Below are positions 45,575-60,472 of a stretch of DNA of 64,000 bases, piece by piece. A program made the translations under genes and the position numbers. Each line of letters starts with the position of its first letter. The stretch's first letter is position 1. This DNA comes from Micromonospora_E sp048060115 (GTDB lineage: Bacteria > Actinomycetota > Actinomycetes > Mycobacteriales > Micromonosporaceae): contig NZ_JBHMIM010000013.1 of assembly GCF_048060115.1 (NCBI RefSeq), positions 57,282 through 121,281 on the forward strand. The letters are read 5' to 3'. The notes under the pieces are model-generated. The model saw only the letters and a program-made list of their open reading frames with translations, was not told the DNA's origin and did no database searches.

Positions 45575-46072
45575 CTAGCTGACCACCAGCAGCATGGTCA
45601 CGGCCAGGCCGAACAGGGTGAGCGCCAGTCCGGTGCCGCCGCAGCTGATACCGGCGATCGCCAACCCTCGGCCGGTGAACCGGATCGCCGGCGGCGGAGC
45701 GCTCTGGCGTAGCTGCCGCAGGCCGAACAGGCCCAGCACCACCGCGGCGGCCCCGAAAGAACCGCTGAGCAGGGTGAACGCACCGGCCGCCCAGCCGCCC
45801 CAACCACCGTCCGCGCCGCCGACACCCAGACAGCCGACCGCGAACGACACCAGCACCGACACCACCCCGGCGATCAGCGCGGTCACCGCCAACCCCGACA
45901 CCACCGGCCGGACCTCCAGATGCACCAGGCCGAAACTGGTGCCGGGCACCTGCTCCACCCACCGCGTCGACAACCGCCCCTCCGGCGGGGGCGGCGGCGG
46001 GGGCACGGCTCGGAATGCAGCGGTGGGATCGGCGGGTCCTCCGCCGGCCCCATAGCCTGGAAACTGGGTCAC
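45575..46072 (-). CDS. Small membrane protein with Pro-rich N terminus (DUF4190-like)
   Basis: A 165-residue protein starting at GTG 46072, preceded by GGAGGAGCAG. The first 50 residues are Gly/Pro-rich with a run of seven Pro. Three hydrophobic segments follow (VTALIAGVVSVLVSFAVG, AAVVLGLFGL and GLALTLFGLAVTMLLVV), with the GRGLAIAGISCGGTGLAL pattern seen in DUF4190-type proteins. Function unknown. It lies between the str operon and rpoC and may form a unit with the next upstream gene, whose stop is 25 bases away. Confidence 0.82.
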   Translation of the reverse strand: MTQFPGYGAGGGPADPTAAFRAVPPPPPPPEGRLSTRWVEQVPGTSFGLVHLEVRPVVSGLAVTALIAGVVSVLVSFAVGCLGVGGADGGWGGWAAGAFTLLSGSFGAAAVVLGLFGLRQLRQSAPPPAIRFTGRGLAIAGISCGGTGLALTLFGLAVTMLLVVS

Positions 46073-46097
46073 CTGCTCCTCCTCGTCGCCTGGCCGG

Positions 46098-46463
46098 TCA
46101 GTTGACGCCCGGCGCGAAGTCTTGGCCGACCGGACCGGTGGCCCAACCGAAAATGCCGAGCACGACCGCGAGAGTCAGCACCACGGCGGCGAGGAGCAGG
46201 CCCGTCCAGGCGAGGCGCTCGCCGCGCCGCAGCCAGGCCGCCCCGGTCAGATAACCCCGTGAGGTGTACGCCTCCCGACGCGCCTGCCGGCTGAGCAGCA
46301 ACGCCAGGGTGGCCGGGACGATGCCGCCGACCAATACCCCGGTGATCGCCGCCACCAGCCCGAGCGCGAAGACCGCGCCGGCCTTGCTGGATCGCACCGC
46401 GTCGGGATCCGCCGGATGCCGCAGCCACTGCTGGTACGCGGAGGGCACCGGGGTCACCTGCAC
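46098..46463 (-). CDS. Small two-TM membrane protein
   Basis: A 121-residue protein with two hydrophobic regions (AVFALGLVAAITGVLVGGIVPATLALLL and LLLAAVVLTLAVVLGIFGWA). Between them is RREAYTSRGYLTGAAWLRRGE. The pattern resembles the same DUF4190-like class as the following gene. The GTG at 46463 has no ribosome site but has TAGGCT six bases upstream, consistent with a leaderless message. Function unknown. Confidence 0.75.
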   Translation of the reverse strand: MQVTPVPSAYQQWLRHPADPDAVRSSKAGAVFALGLVAAITGVLVGGIVPATLALLLSRQARREAYTSRGYLTGAAWLRRGERLAWTGLLLAAVVLTLAVVLGIFGWATGPVGQDFAPGVN

Positions 46464-46547
46464 GGTGCCAGCCTACAAGCTGAGGACCCACCGGCCCGCC
46501 AGGCCGGGTGAGAGCGGCGCGGGCGCGGCGCCCGGGTGGTGTACGAA

Positions 46548-46585
46548 GGCGCCTGTCCCACCGCGCTCGCGGTGGGACAGGCGCC
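46548..46585 (-). terminator. Terminator of rpoBC
   Basis: A perfect 18-bp inverted repeat (ggcgcctgtcccaccgcg and complement) with a minimal loop, 28 bases after the rpoC stop. Confidence 0.88.
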
Positions 46586-46612
46586 GGACAGCCGTACTGG
46601 TGTCGCCGTGGA

Positions 46613-50500
<3,888 letters not shown>

Positions 50501-50585
50501 GTTAAGTGTCCCCTATGTCGTCGTCTCTACTGCTGATTCATGAAGCGGTCCGGTGGCGCCCGGTCAGGGCGCCACCGGAACTGCC

Positions 50586-54017
<3,432 letters not shown>

Positions 54018-54143
54018 GATGCGTCCTTCCGAGGACCGGTGCTGCAGACGGCTGTTTCGCGCGCACCCCAAGGAACCTCGGTCAAAATGCCCAGTATCGG
54101 ACATTTCACGCGCGAGGCAAGATGGAAGGCAGCGCAAACTAGC

Positions 54144-54172
54144 AGTGTAGCCGAGCGGCTAACCGCTGTCCA
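54144..54172 (-). promoter_or_regulatory. Main rpoBC promoter
   Basis: TGGACA (54167-54172) and TACACT (54144-54149) are separated by exactly 17 bases on the minus strand. Start of transcription would be near 54137, leaving a leader of about 120 bases. Confidence 0.78.
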
Positions 54173-54420
54173 GCCCATCCCCGAAGGACGTCGCGGAGCC
54201 GGTCGGGACGCCGCCCTCGGCATCACCCGAACCGCTCGGAACGCGGCGTATCCCACGAGGCCCGGTGGGGCCGGCTGCAGTGGAACCACCCCGGTCTCCC
54301 GGAACGGCAACCCTCCCACTGCGGAGCCATTACCCAGCTGTGGCCGTCGCAAGCACCGAACCGGAAAATCGCCTCGCTGCCTTGGCATCGCAGCGAACCC
54401 GGCTCGCTCTTGCTGTAGTC

Positions 54421-54449
54421 AGCGTGCCTGCCGCTACCGGCCTAGTCAA
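54421..54449 (-). promoter_or_regulatory. Possible distal rpoB promoter
   Basis: TTGACT (54444-54449) with CACGCT (54421-54426), 17-base spacing. The -10 is weak. Two rpoB promoters would match what is known for other actinomycetes. Confidence 0.4.
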
Positions 54450-54570
54450 GGCCTGTCGTAGGGCCAGATCGCCTAGCCTCCCCCGGTTGTCAGTCGAGGA
54501 TCGACCGCGTCGTCCGACCGGAAAGGTGAAAATGCCCTGATCATCGGGCAATCGCACCGGGTGTGCGAAC

Positions 54571-54613
54571 GGTGGCGGGCGGCGACCCTCGCTGAGGATC
54601 CCCGCCCGCCACC
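54571..54613 (-). terminator. Terminator of rplJL
   Basis: A perfect 12-bp outer stem (ggtggcgggcgg / ccgcccgccacc) with a further short CCTC/GAGG stem inside, 20 bases after the rplL stop codon. It separates rplJL from rpoBC, so rpoB depends on its own promoters or read-through. Confidence 0.82.
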
Positions 54614-54632
54614 GACCGCAGTGTGGGTCAGG

Positions 54633-55016
54633 TCACTTGAGGGTGACCTTGGCGCCTTCGGCCTCCAGCTTGGCCTTGGCCTTGTCGGCGGCCTCCTTGG
54701 TGGCCTTCTCCAGAACGGCCTTCGGAGCGGCCTCGACCAGGTCCTTGGCCTCCTTGAGGCCCAGGCCGGTCAGCTCGCGCACGACCTTGATGACCTGGAT
54801 CTTCTTGCCACCGTCAGCCTCGAGGACGACGTCGAACTCGTCCTTCTCCGGCTCGGCCTCGGCCGCGGCGGCCGCGGGGCCGGCGGCGGCCATCGCCACC
54901 GGAGCGGCGGCGGTGACGTCGAAGGTGTCCTCGAACTGCTTCACGAACTCGGAGAGCTCGATCAGCGTCATCTCCTTGAACGCGTCGAGCAGCTCGTCGG
55001 TGCTGAGCTTCGCCAT
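54633..55016 (-). CDS. rplL: Ribosomal protein L7/L12
   Basis: A 127-residue stalk protein. The N-terminal dimerisation part (AKLSTDELLDAFKEMTLIELSEFV), the Ala-rich hinge (about 35-55) and the factor-binding domain ending KAKLEAEGAKVTLK are visible. It binds EF-Tu and EF-G and is carried by L10, encoded just upstream (46-base gap). Confidence 0.99.
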   Translation of the reverse strand: MAKLSTDELLDAFKEMTLIELSEFVKQFEDTFDVTAAAPVAMAAAGPAAAAAEAEPEKDEFDVVLEADGGKKIQVIKVVRELTGLGLKEAKDLVEAAPKAVLEKATKEAADKAKAKLEAEGAKVTLK

Positions 55017-55062
55017 GGTCGGCTTCCTTTCGAATGTGATGACGTTGACGAGGGCGGGCAGG

Positions 55063-55605
55063 TCAGGCCTGCGTACCCTCGGATTCGCGCTTGTCCTGCA
55101 GCGCTGCCGCCAGACGGGCGGTCTTCGACAGCGGCGCCTGCAGCACGGCCGCGGCCTTGCTCAGGTTCGCCTTCATGGCACCGGCCAGCTTGGCCAGCAA
55201 CACCTCACGCGACTCGAGGTCGGCCAACTTGGTGACCTCGGCCGCGCTGATCGCGCGTCCCTCGAAGACCCCGCCCTTGATGACGAGCAGCGGGTTGGCC
55301 TTGGCGAAGTCGCGCAGGCCCTTGGCAGCCTCCACCACGTCGCCGGAGACGAAGGTGAGCGCGGTAGGACCGGAGAACAGCTCGTCGAGTCCGTCGATGC
55401 CCGCGTCCGACGCGGCCCGCTTGGCCAGGGTGTTCTTCGCCACCGAATAGGTGGCCTCCTGCCCCAGCGAACGGCGCAGCTGGGTCAGCTGGGCGACGGT
55501 GAGACCCCGGTACTCGGTGAGCACCGTGGCTCCCGACTCGCGGAACCGTTCGGTCAGCTCGGCGACCGCGGTGGCCTTGTCGGCACGAACCGGCTTGTCC
55601 GCCAT
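55063..55605 (-). CDS. rplJ: Ribosomal protein L10
   Basis: A 180-residue L10, the stalk base and autoregulator of this operon. It starts at ATG 55605 with GAGAGGAGGGAC upstream (MADKPVRADKATAVAELTERF). TVLTEYRGLTVAQLTQLRR and the C-terminal helix that holds L7/L12 dimers are in place. A structured leader precedes it. Confidence 0.99.
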   Translation of the reverse strand: MADKPVRADKATAVAELTERFRESGATVLTEYRGLTVAQLTQLRRSLGQEATYSVAKNTLAKRAASDAGIDGLDELFSGPTALTFVSGDVVEAAKGLRDFAKANPLLVIKGGVFEGRAISAAEVTKLADLESREVLLAKLAGAMKANLSKAAAVLQAPLSKTARLAAALQDKRESEGTQA

Positions 55606-55834
55606 GTCCCTCCTCTCTGGTGCTCCAGGCTGGGAACCGGCCGGCACGACGCCGGCCGGTCGTGAAGATCCCGCGCCCACGAAAAACGCCCCGGCGCAGT
55701 AGGCGCACGGGGCGAGGCAGCCGTCGAATGACGACGATGACTCAACTTCCGTTCCGCCCCTGCGCGAGCCGCCCGTGGATACGGGACCTTCAACCGTGCC
55801 GAGGCACGGTGACCAGCGGTCTTTGGGTGTGGAT
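55606..55834 (-). promoter_or_regulatory. Ribosomal L10 leader with attenuator-like hairpin
   Basis: The 230-base leader of rplJ has the features of the L10-binding leader: AAAGACCGCTGG near its 5' end, a CACCGTGCCTCGGCACGGTTGA hairpin and later GGTTGA-type elements. At 55682-55715 a strong CGCCCCG...CGGGGCG hairpin followed by TTTTT looks like an intrinsic terminator. A third hairpin (ACCGGCCGGC/GCCGGCCGGT, 55636-55660) sits just before the ribosome site. Excess L10 or L10-L12 complex probably controls this leader. Confidence 0.82.
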
Positions 55835-55840
55835 GCATTG

Positions 55841-55870
55841 AGCGTACGGCACAGCCGACGCTGACGCCAA
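55841..55870 (-). promoter_or_regulatory. Promoter of rplJL
   Basis: TTGGCG (55865-55870) and TACGCT (55841-55846) with 18-base spacing, directly before the L10 leader. Confidence 0.68.
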
Positions 55871-55877
55871 ATCGATT

Positions 55878-55917
55878 CGGGGGGCGGGTCCGGCGTACCC
55901 GCCGGACCCGCCCCCCG
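55878..55917 (-). terminator. Terminator of rplKA
   Basis: A perfect 18-bp GC-rich stem (cggggggcgggtccggcg and complement) with a TACC loop, about 20 bases after the rplA stop and just upstream of the rplJ promoter. Confidence 0.88.
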
Positions 55918-55935
55918 ATCGTCGCCGGTGTGCGC

Positions 55936-56652
55936 TCAGCTCTCGCTGGTCGCCTCGTGCAGGTTCTTCACCACGTTCGGGTCCACCGGGACGCCCGGGC
56001 CCATCGTGGTGGTCAACACGACCTTGCGCAGGTACTTGCCCTTCGCGGCGGACGGCTTGGCCCGCAGCACCTCGTCCAGCACCGCCGCGTAGTTGTCGAT
56101 CAGCTGCTCCGTGCCGAACGACGCCTTGCCGATGATCAGGTGCAGGTTGGAGTGCTTGTCCACCCGGAAGGTGATCTTGCCGCCCTTGATGTCGGAGACC
56201 GCCTTGGTCACATCCATCGTGACGGTGCCGGTCTTCGGGTTCGGCATCAGGCCGCGCGGGCCCAGGATCCGCGCGATCCGGCCGATCTTCGCCATCTGGT
56301 CCGGGGTGGCGATCGCCGCGTCGAAGTCCAGCCAGCCCCCCTGGATCCGGGCGACCAACTCGTCCGAGCCGACCTCGTCGGCGCCAGCGGCCACGGCCTC
56401 CTCGGCCTTCGCGCCGGCGGCGAAGACGATCACCCGGGCGGTCTTACCGGTGCCGTGCGGCAGGTTGACCGTGCCCCGGACCATCTGGTCCGCCTTGCGC
56501 GGGTCGACACCGAGGCGCATCGCGACCTCGACCGTGGCGTCGAACTTGACCGGGCTCGTCTCCTTGGCCAGCTTGACCGCCTCCGCCGGGGCGTACAGCT
56601 TCGACCGGTCGATCAGGTCGGTGGCCTTGCGATAGCTCTTGCTGCGCTGCAT
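55936..56652 (-). CDS. rplA: Ribosomal protein L1
   Basis: A 238-residue L1 of the mobile L1 stalk; it also represses rplKA translation in many bacteria. LAKETSPVKFDATVEVAMRLGVDPRKADQMVRG and the second-domain GPRGLMPNPKTGTV are conserved. It follows rplK by about 95 bases. Confidence 0.99.
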   Translation of the reverse strand: MQRSKSYRKATDLIDRSKLYAPAEAVKLAKETSPVKFDATVEVAMRLGVDPRKADQMVRGTVNLPHGTGKTARVIVFAAGAKAEEAVAAGADEVGSDELVARIQGGWLDFDAAIATPDQMAKIGRIARILGPRGLMPNPKTGTVTMDVTKAVSDIKGGKITFRVDKHSNLHLIIGKASFGTEQLIDNYAAVLDEVLRAKPSAAKGKYLRKVVLTTTMGPGVPVDPNVVKNLHEATSES

Positions 56653-56747
56653 CTTGGTTTGCTCCTGTGGTCAATGGCGGGCCGCGCGTCGCGCGTACCC
56701 TCCCACGATGGTCGTCGGCGACCCGCGTCAGGCGCGGGGTCGCAGAA

Positions 56748-57182
56748 TCACTCCTTGACGGTGATGCCCATCGACCGGGCGGTCCCGGCGATGATCTTCT
56801 CCGCCTGCTCGACGCTGTTGGCGTTGAGGTCGGACATCTTCTTCTCGGCGATCTCGCGCAGCTGCGCGGCGGACACCGAGCCGACCTTGGTCGCCTGCGG
56901 GACGCCCGAGCCCTTCGGGACGCCGGCGGCCTTGAGCAGCAGCCGGGCCGCGGGCGGGGTCTTCAGCACGAAGCTGAAGGTCCGGTCCTCGTACACGCTG
57001 ATCTCGGCCGGCACGATGTCGCCGCGCTGGGCCTCGGTCTGCGAGTTGTAGGACTTGCAGAACTCCATGATGTTCACGCCGTGCTGGCCGAGCGCCGGCC
57101 CGACCGGCGGCGCCGGGGTGGCCTGACCCGCCGGCAACTGCAGCGTGAAGGTCTTGACGAGCTTCTTCTTCTTCGGAGGCAT
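56748..57182 (-). CDS. rplK: Ribosomal protein L11
   Basis: A 144-residue L11 at the GTPase-associated centre. Starts at ATG 57182 (MPPKKKKLVKTFTLQLPAG). The thiopeptide-contacting Pro-rich region ATPAPPVGPALGQHGVNIMEFCK is unmodified. A weak promoter (TTGTCG / TAGAAC, 17-base spacing) may lie in the gap after nusG. Confidence 0.99.
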   Translation of the reverse strand: MPPKKKKLVKTFTLQLPAGQATPAPPVGPALGQHGVNIMEFCKSYNSQTEAQRGDIVPAEISVYEDRTFSFVLKTPPAARLLLKAAGVPKGSGVPQATKVGSVSAAQLREIAEKKMSDLNANSVEQAEKIIAGTARSMGITVKE

Positions 57183-57330
57183 GTCACTTCCTGGGGCTTG
57201 ATCTGGTGTCGCGCACCGGATCTGCTGGACGTCACCGGAGGCTGGCACCCTCCGGCACGGGCTGGCGCACCCCAGCACGCGCGCACGGTCAGGCGCGGCC
57301 CGGGGCCGACGTTCTAGGTTAGCGCAGACG

Positions 57331-57361
57331 ACGCGACAACCCCAGCTCGGGGTTGCCGCGT
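57331..57361 (-). terminator. Hairpin between nusG and rplK
   Basis: An inverted repeat with arms acgcgacaacccc and ggggttgccgcgt, one mismatch, and a five-base loop. It lies 73 bases after the nusG stop and could separate the secE-nusG unit from rplKA. Confidence 0.65.
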
Positions 57362-57433
57362 CGCGGACAGCTGCGATGGTTCAGACCGCCACGGTCTCTC
57401 GGATCGCCGCGGAGATCGGTCTCTGGCGCCAGC

Positions 57434-58219
57434 TCAGATCTTGGCGACCTGGTTGAAGTTCAGCTCCACCGGCGTCTCCCGGCCGAAGATCGATACCAAC
57501 ACCTTGAGCTTCTGCTGATCGGCGTTGATCTCGCTGATCGTGGCCGGCAGCGAGGCGAAGGCACCATCGGTGACCGTGACCGAGTCGCCGACCTCGAAGT
57601 CCAGCACCCGAACCTCGGGCTTGGACTTCTTGCTCTCCGTGGTGACCGCCGGGGCGAGCCACTTGAGCACCTCGTTGAGCGACAGCGGAGCGGGCCGGTC
57701 GGCCCGGTCGGTGGCACCGACGAAGCCGGTGACCCCCGGGGTGTTGCGTACGCAGGAGTACGACTCCGCGGTCAGGTCCATCCGAACCAGGATGTAACCC
57801 GGGAAGACCTTGTTCTGCACCTGAAGCCGCTTGCCGTTCTTGACCTCGACCTCCTCCCGGGTCGGCACCTCCACCTGGAAGATGAACTCCTCCATGTCGA
57901 GGCTGCTGATCCGGGTCTCGAGGTTGGTCTTGACCTTGTTCTCGTATCCGGCGTACGAGTGCACCACGAACCAGTCGCCGGGTGCGTAGCGCAGCTTCTG
58001 CCGCAGCTCCGCGACCGCGTCGAACTCTTCTTCGACCTCGCCGACGGCCGAGGCGTCCGCGGTGGATCCGTCGACAGCCGAATCGGCGACGGCGGAGGCG
58101 TCCGCCGTCGCGGCGGGATCCGATGGTGCGCTGGCGGCCTCAACCGACTCATCAGCCGCCGCCGTGGCCACCGTCGACTGATCGTCGGTGACCCTGGCGG
58201 TCTCGTCGTACTCAGGCAC
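57434..58219 (-). CDS. nusG: Transcription elongation factor NusG
   Basis: A 261-residue NusG. The first 70 residues are an acidic Ala/Ser/Asp-rich extension; the NGN domain begins at KLRYAPGDWFVVHSYAGYENKVK. The KOW domain is FEVGDSVTVTDGAFASLPATISEI. Binds RNA polymerase and couples it to Rho or the ribosome. It follows secE by 21 bases. Confidence 0.98.
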   Translation of the reverse strand: MPEYDETARVTDDQSTVATAAADESVEAASAPSDPAATADASAVADSAVDGSTADASAVGEVEEEFDAVAELRQKLRYAPGDWFVVHSYAGYENKVKTNLETRISSLDMEEFIFQVEVPTREEVEVKNGKRLQVQNKVFPGYILVRMDLTAESYSCVRNTPGVTGFVGATDRADRPAPLSLNEVLKWLAPAVTTESKKSKPEVRVLDFEVGDSVTVTDGAFASLPATISEINADQQKLKVLVSIFGRETPVELNFNQVAKI

Positions 58220-58240
58220 GCTTGCTCACTTCCGTCACAA

Positions 58241-58612
58241 TCAGCTGGGATTACCGAAAACCCACAGCACACCCTTGGCGAACGCGAAGTCCAGCCCGGC
58301 CACGATGCTCAACATGACCGCGATGAACACGACCACGACGGCGGTGTAGGTCAGCAACTCCTTACGAGTCGGCCAGATGACCTTACGCAGCTCGGCCACG
58401 ACTTCGCGGATGAACCGGATGATCCGGCCGAAAAAGCCCACACGGGTGTCGGACTTGGCCTTCGGTTTGCCCTCCGACGACTCCGCCTTCGACTGGGTGG
58501 CCGCGCCACCCTTCGCTACCGACTCATCGTCCTCAACGGGAGTCTCGTCGATCGACTCGCCATCGGGGCGGTCGTCCGCGGCGTCATCGCCACGCCGGTT
58601 CCTCTCGGCCAT
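58241..58612 (-). CDS. secE: Preprotein translocase SecE
   Basis: A 123-residue SecE. I choose ATG 58612 because GGAGG lies five bases upstream; a GTG at 58642 is in frame without such a site. The first 70 residues are hydrophilic and acidic. The conserved amphipathic helix and single membrane segment (REVVAELRKVIWPTRKELLTYTAVVVVFIAVMLSIV) form the C-terminal part. Pairs with the SecY of this window. Confidence 0.96.
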   Translation of the reverse strand: MAERNRRGDDAADDRPDGESIDETPVEDDESVAKGGAATQSKAESSEGKPKAKSDTRVGFFGRIIRFIREVVAELRKVIWPTRKELLTYTAVVVVFIAVMLSIVAGLDFAFAKGVLWVFGNPS

Positions 58613-58748
58613 CTCGCCCTCCGTCGCGGGTGGTGGGGTCACACGCCAGGTAAGACGCGTGTTGCGTCATGCACGCCGGCCACTCCCCTGCGGGACGGCC
58701 GTCAACGGAGACGGCAGCCGACCCACCGGGTCGGTCAGGCCTTAGGCG

Positions 58749-58821
<73 letters not shown>

Positions 58822-58904
58822 GTGCGGGTCGAGAAACCTGCTCAGAAGTCCATGGCGAGCAGCCATGCAGGACTGATCAGGGGTCACGAACCCCACGGCG
58901 GACC

Positions 58905-58934
58905 AGTGTACGGGTAGAGCGACCACTTTCCCAA
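58905..58934 (-). promoter_or_regulatory. Promoter of tRNA-Trp (and probably secE-nusG)
   Basis: TTGGGA (58929-58934) and TACACT (58905-58910), 18 bases apart, lie about 80 bases upstream of the mature tRNA 5' end. Confidence 0.65.
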
Positions 58935-59000
58935 CCGGCCCGGCACCACCGGGTGAGCAGACCACCACGGGACCGGCACCGCACCTCGCACCGGTCGGGA

Positions 59001-59393
59001 TCAATCCTTGGTACGCACCAACGCCCGGGCCTGGCTCAGCACCTTCTCGCCGGCGCAGACAGCCGTGACATCGATCCTGGTCAGACCGTCATCGGTGGAG
59101 CCCTTGACCACCCCGGTCACCTCGATCTCGGTGCCCTCGTCGTCGTCGGGCACCACCACCGGGCGAGTGAACCGCACGTTGTACTCGACGATCGCGTCCG
59201 CGCCACCGGCCCACTGGGCCAGCGCCCGCCCGGCGAGAGCCATGGTCAGCATCCCGTGGGCGATCACCCCGGGCAGCCCCACCCCGGTGGCGAACCGGTC
59301 GCTCCAGTGGATCGGGTTGAAGTCACCGGAGGCCCCGGCGTACCGCACCAGGTCTGCCCGGGTGACCCGGAACCGCTGCGCTGGCAACTCCAT
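59001..59393 (-). CDS. MaoC-type (R)-hydratase, HadB-like
   Basis: A 130-residue hot-dog-fold dehydratase. The hydratase-2 motif YAGASGDFNPIHW (about residues 17-29) keeps the catalytic Asp and His, and GVIAHGMLTMALAGRAL is the hydratase helix. In mycobacteria the orthologous position holds hadB, which dehydrates hydroxyacyl-ACP for mycolic acids; this lineage is not expected to make mycolates, so the substrate here is unknown. One base separates it from the partner gene. Confidence 0.9.
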   Translation of the reverse strand: MELPAQRFRVTRADLVRYAGASGDFNPIHWSDRFATGVGLPGVIAHGMLTMALAGRALAQWAGGADAIVEYNVRFTRPVVVPDDDEGTEIEVTGVVKGSTDDGLTRIDVTAVCAGEKVLSQARALVRTKD

Positions 59394-59394
59394 G

Positions 59395-59841
59395 TCAGCT
59401 CTCCCCCCGGACGACGAGCTTCATCCACACGCTGACGACCGGGTCGCCGGCGAGGGTCGTCATCTCGGTGCGGATGGTGAGAAAATCGTGGCCGCCCCGC
59501 GACATGATCTCCTCGATCACGTCGGAGCAGACCAGCTCGTCACCCGCGACCACCGGCCGGACGTGGCGGAAGCGCTGATCGCCGTGAACGACCCTGCTGT
59601 AGTCCATGCCGAGATCCGGGTCGTCGATCACCCGCCCGGCCGAAGCCATGGACAACACGACCGGGAACGTCGGCGGCGCCACCACGTCCGAATAGCCGGC
59701 CTTGCGGCCGGCTTCAGGGTCGTGGTGGATCGGATCGGACGCACCGATGGCCGAGGCGAATTCGCGGATCTTCTCCCGGCCGACCAGGTACGGGCTGGCG
59801 GGCGGATAGCTACGGCCGACGAGGGACGGGTCGATGGGCAT
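59395..59841 (-). CDS. FAS1-type dehydratase N-terminal-domain protein, HadA-like
   Basis: A 148-residue hot-dog protein of the MaoC-N/HadA type (DPSLVGRSYPPASPYLVGREKI). It has GASDPIHHDPEAGRKAGYSDVVAPPTF but lacks the full Gly-Asp-x-Asn-Pro motif, as in the substrate-holding non-catalytic partner of such heterodimers. It should pair with the adjacent HadB-like subunit. Follows rpmG by 67 bases. Confidence 0.88.
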   Translation of the reverse strand: MPIDPSLVGRSYPPASPYLVGREKIREFASAIGASDPIHHDPEAGRKAGYSDVVAPPTFPVVLSMASAGRVIDDPDLGMDYSRVVHGDQRFRHVRPVVAGDELVCSDVIEEIMSRGGHDFLTIRTEMTTLAGDPVVSVWMKLVVRGES

Positions 59842-59908
59842 GGGCAGAACCTACCCGGTGCCCGGTGCCCGGCACCCGACGACGTGCGGCCGGAAGCTGA
59901 ATCCGCGG

Positions 59909-60076
59909 TCAGCGAGTCTCGCGGTGCAGGGTGTGCTTGCCGTCTCGCGGGCAGAACTTCTTCATCTCGATGCGGTCCGGGTCGTTACGGCGGTTCTTCC
60001 GCGTGATGTAGTTGCGCTCCTTGCACTCCACACACGCCAAAGTGATCTTCGGACGGACGTCGGTCGCCTTAGCCAC
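59909..60076 (-). CDS. rpmG: Ribosomal protein L33
   Basis: A 55-residue L33 from GTG 60076 to TGA 59909. It begins AKATDVRPKITLACVECKER and ends KHTLHRETR. The first zinc pair is intact (CVEC), but the second reads CPRDG instead of CPxC, so only three Cys remain. That suggests weak or no zinc binding. It starts the unit containing the HadA/HadB-like genes. Confidence 0.96.
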   Translation of the reverse strand: MAKATDVRPKITLACVECKERNYITRKNRRNDPDRIEMKKFCPRDGKHTLHRETR

Positions 60077-60118
60077 GGCGGGGTGCCTTCCTCGCTATCG
60101 GAACAACTACAGCCTGCC

Positions 60119-60148
60119 AGCCTAGCCGGAGCAGCTGCGGACATGCAA
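60119..60148 (-). promoter_or_regulatory. Promoter of rpmG
   Basis: TTGCAT (60143-60148) and TAGGCT (60119-60124), 18-base spacing, about 45 bases before the GTG. A small GGGCGCC/GGCGCCC hairpin just upstream may end the tRNA-Met transcript. Confidence 0.6.
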
Positions 60149-60208
60149 AGCGGGCGCCCACGGCGCCCCCCTGTACTTCAACCACCGGCCTCACCGGGAA
60201 GCCGACCG

Positions 60209-60281
60209 TAGCGGTGGCCGGACTTGAACCGGCGACACAACGATTATGAGCCGTTTGCTCTACCACCTGAGCTACACCGCC
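60209..60281 (-). tRNA. tRNA-Met (CAT anticodon, elongator type)
   Basis: A 73-base cloverleaf with acceptor GGCGGTG/CACCGCT (closing G-U pair), D-arm GCTCAGGTGGTAGAGC, anticodon loop CTCATAA, T-arm GCCGGTTCAAGTCCGGC and discriminator A. It lacks the three consecutive G-C pairs of initiator tRNA. CCA is not encoded. Confidence 0.96.
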
Positions 60282-60305
60282 GTGACGGGTCCTGTGAACC
60301 CTCTG

Positions 60306-60378
60306 AGCCCCCTTACGGAATCGAACCGTAGACCTTCTCCTTACCATGGAGACGCTCTGCCGACTGAGCTAAGGGGGC
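60306..60378 (-). tRNA. tRNA-Thr (GGT anticodon)
   Basis: A 73-base cloverleaf: acceptor GCCCCCT/AGGGGGC, D-arm GCTCAGTCGGCAGAGC, anticodon stem-loop TCTCC-ATGGTAA-GGAGA, T-arm TACGGTTCGATTCCGTA, discriminator T. CCA is not encoded. It is 24 bases upstream of tRNA-Met and probably co-transcribed. Confidence 0.97.
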
Positions 60379-60413
60379 CTAGCACGCACCGCCGGGGCGG
60401 ATGCGCACGGGTA

Positions 60414-60442
60414 AGAGTACACGCCGCCGCCGGCCAGGTGAA
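60414..60442 (-). promoter_or_regulatory. Promoter of the tRNA-Thr/tRNA-Met unit
   Basis: TTCACC (60437-60442) and TACTCT (60414-60419), 17-base spacing, about 35 bases upstream of the tRNA-Thr 5' end. Confidence 0.55.
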
Positions 60443-60472
60443 ATCAGATCACCCCGTACGCGAAACCGCAGG

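Larger units (their letters stand above)
54018..54570 (-). promoter_or_regulatory. rpoB upstream region with two candidate promoters
   Basis: More than 500 bases separate rpoB from the rplL terminator. The region holds a near-consensus promoter at 54144-54172 and a weaker one at 54421-54449, listed separately, which would give leaders of about 120 and 400 bases. Open frames here run through both strands with no recognisable protein. Confidence 0.6.
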
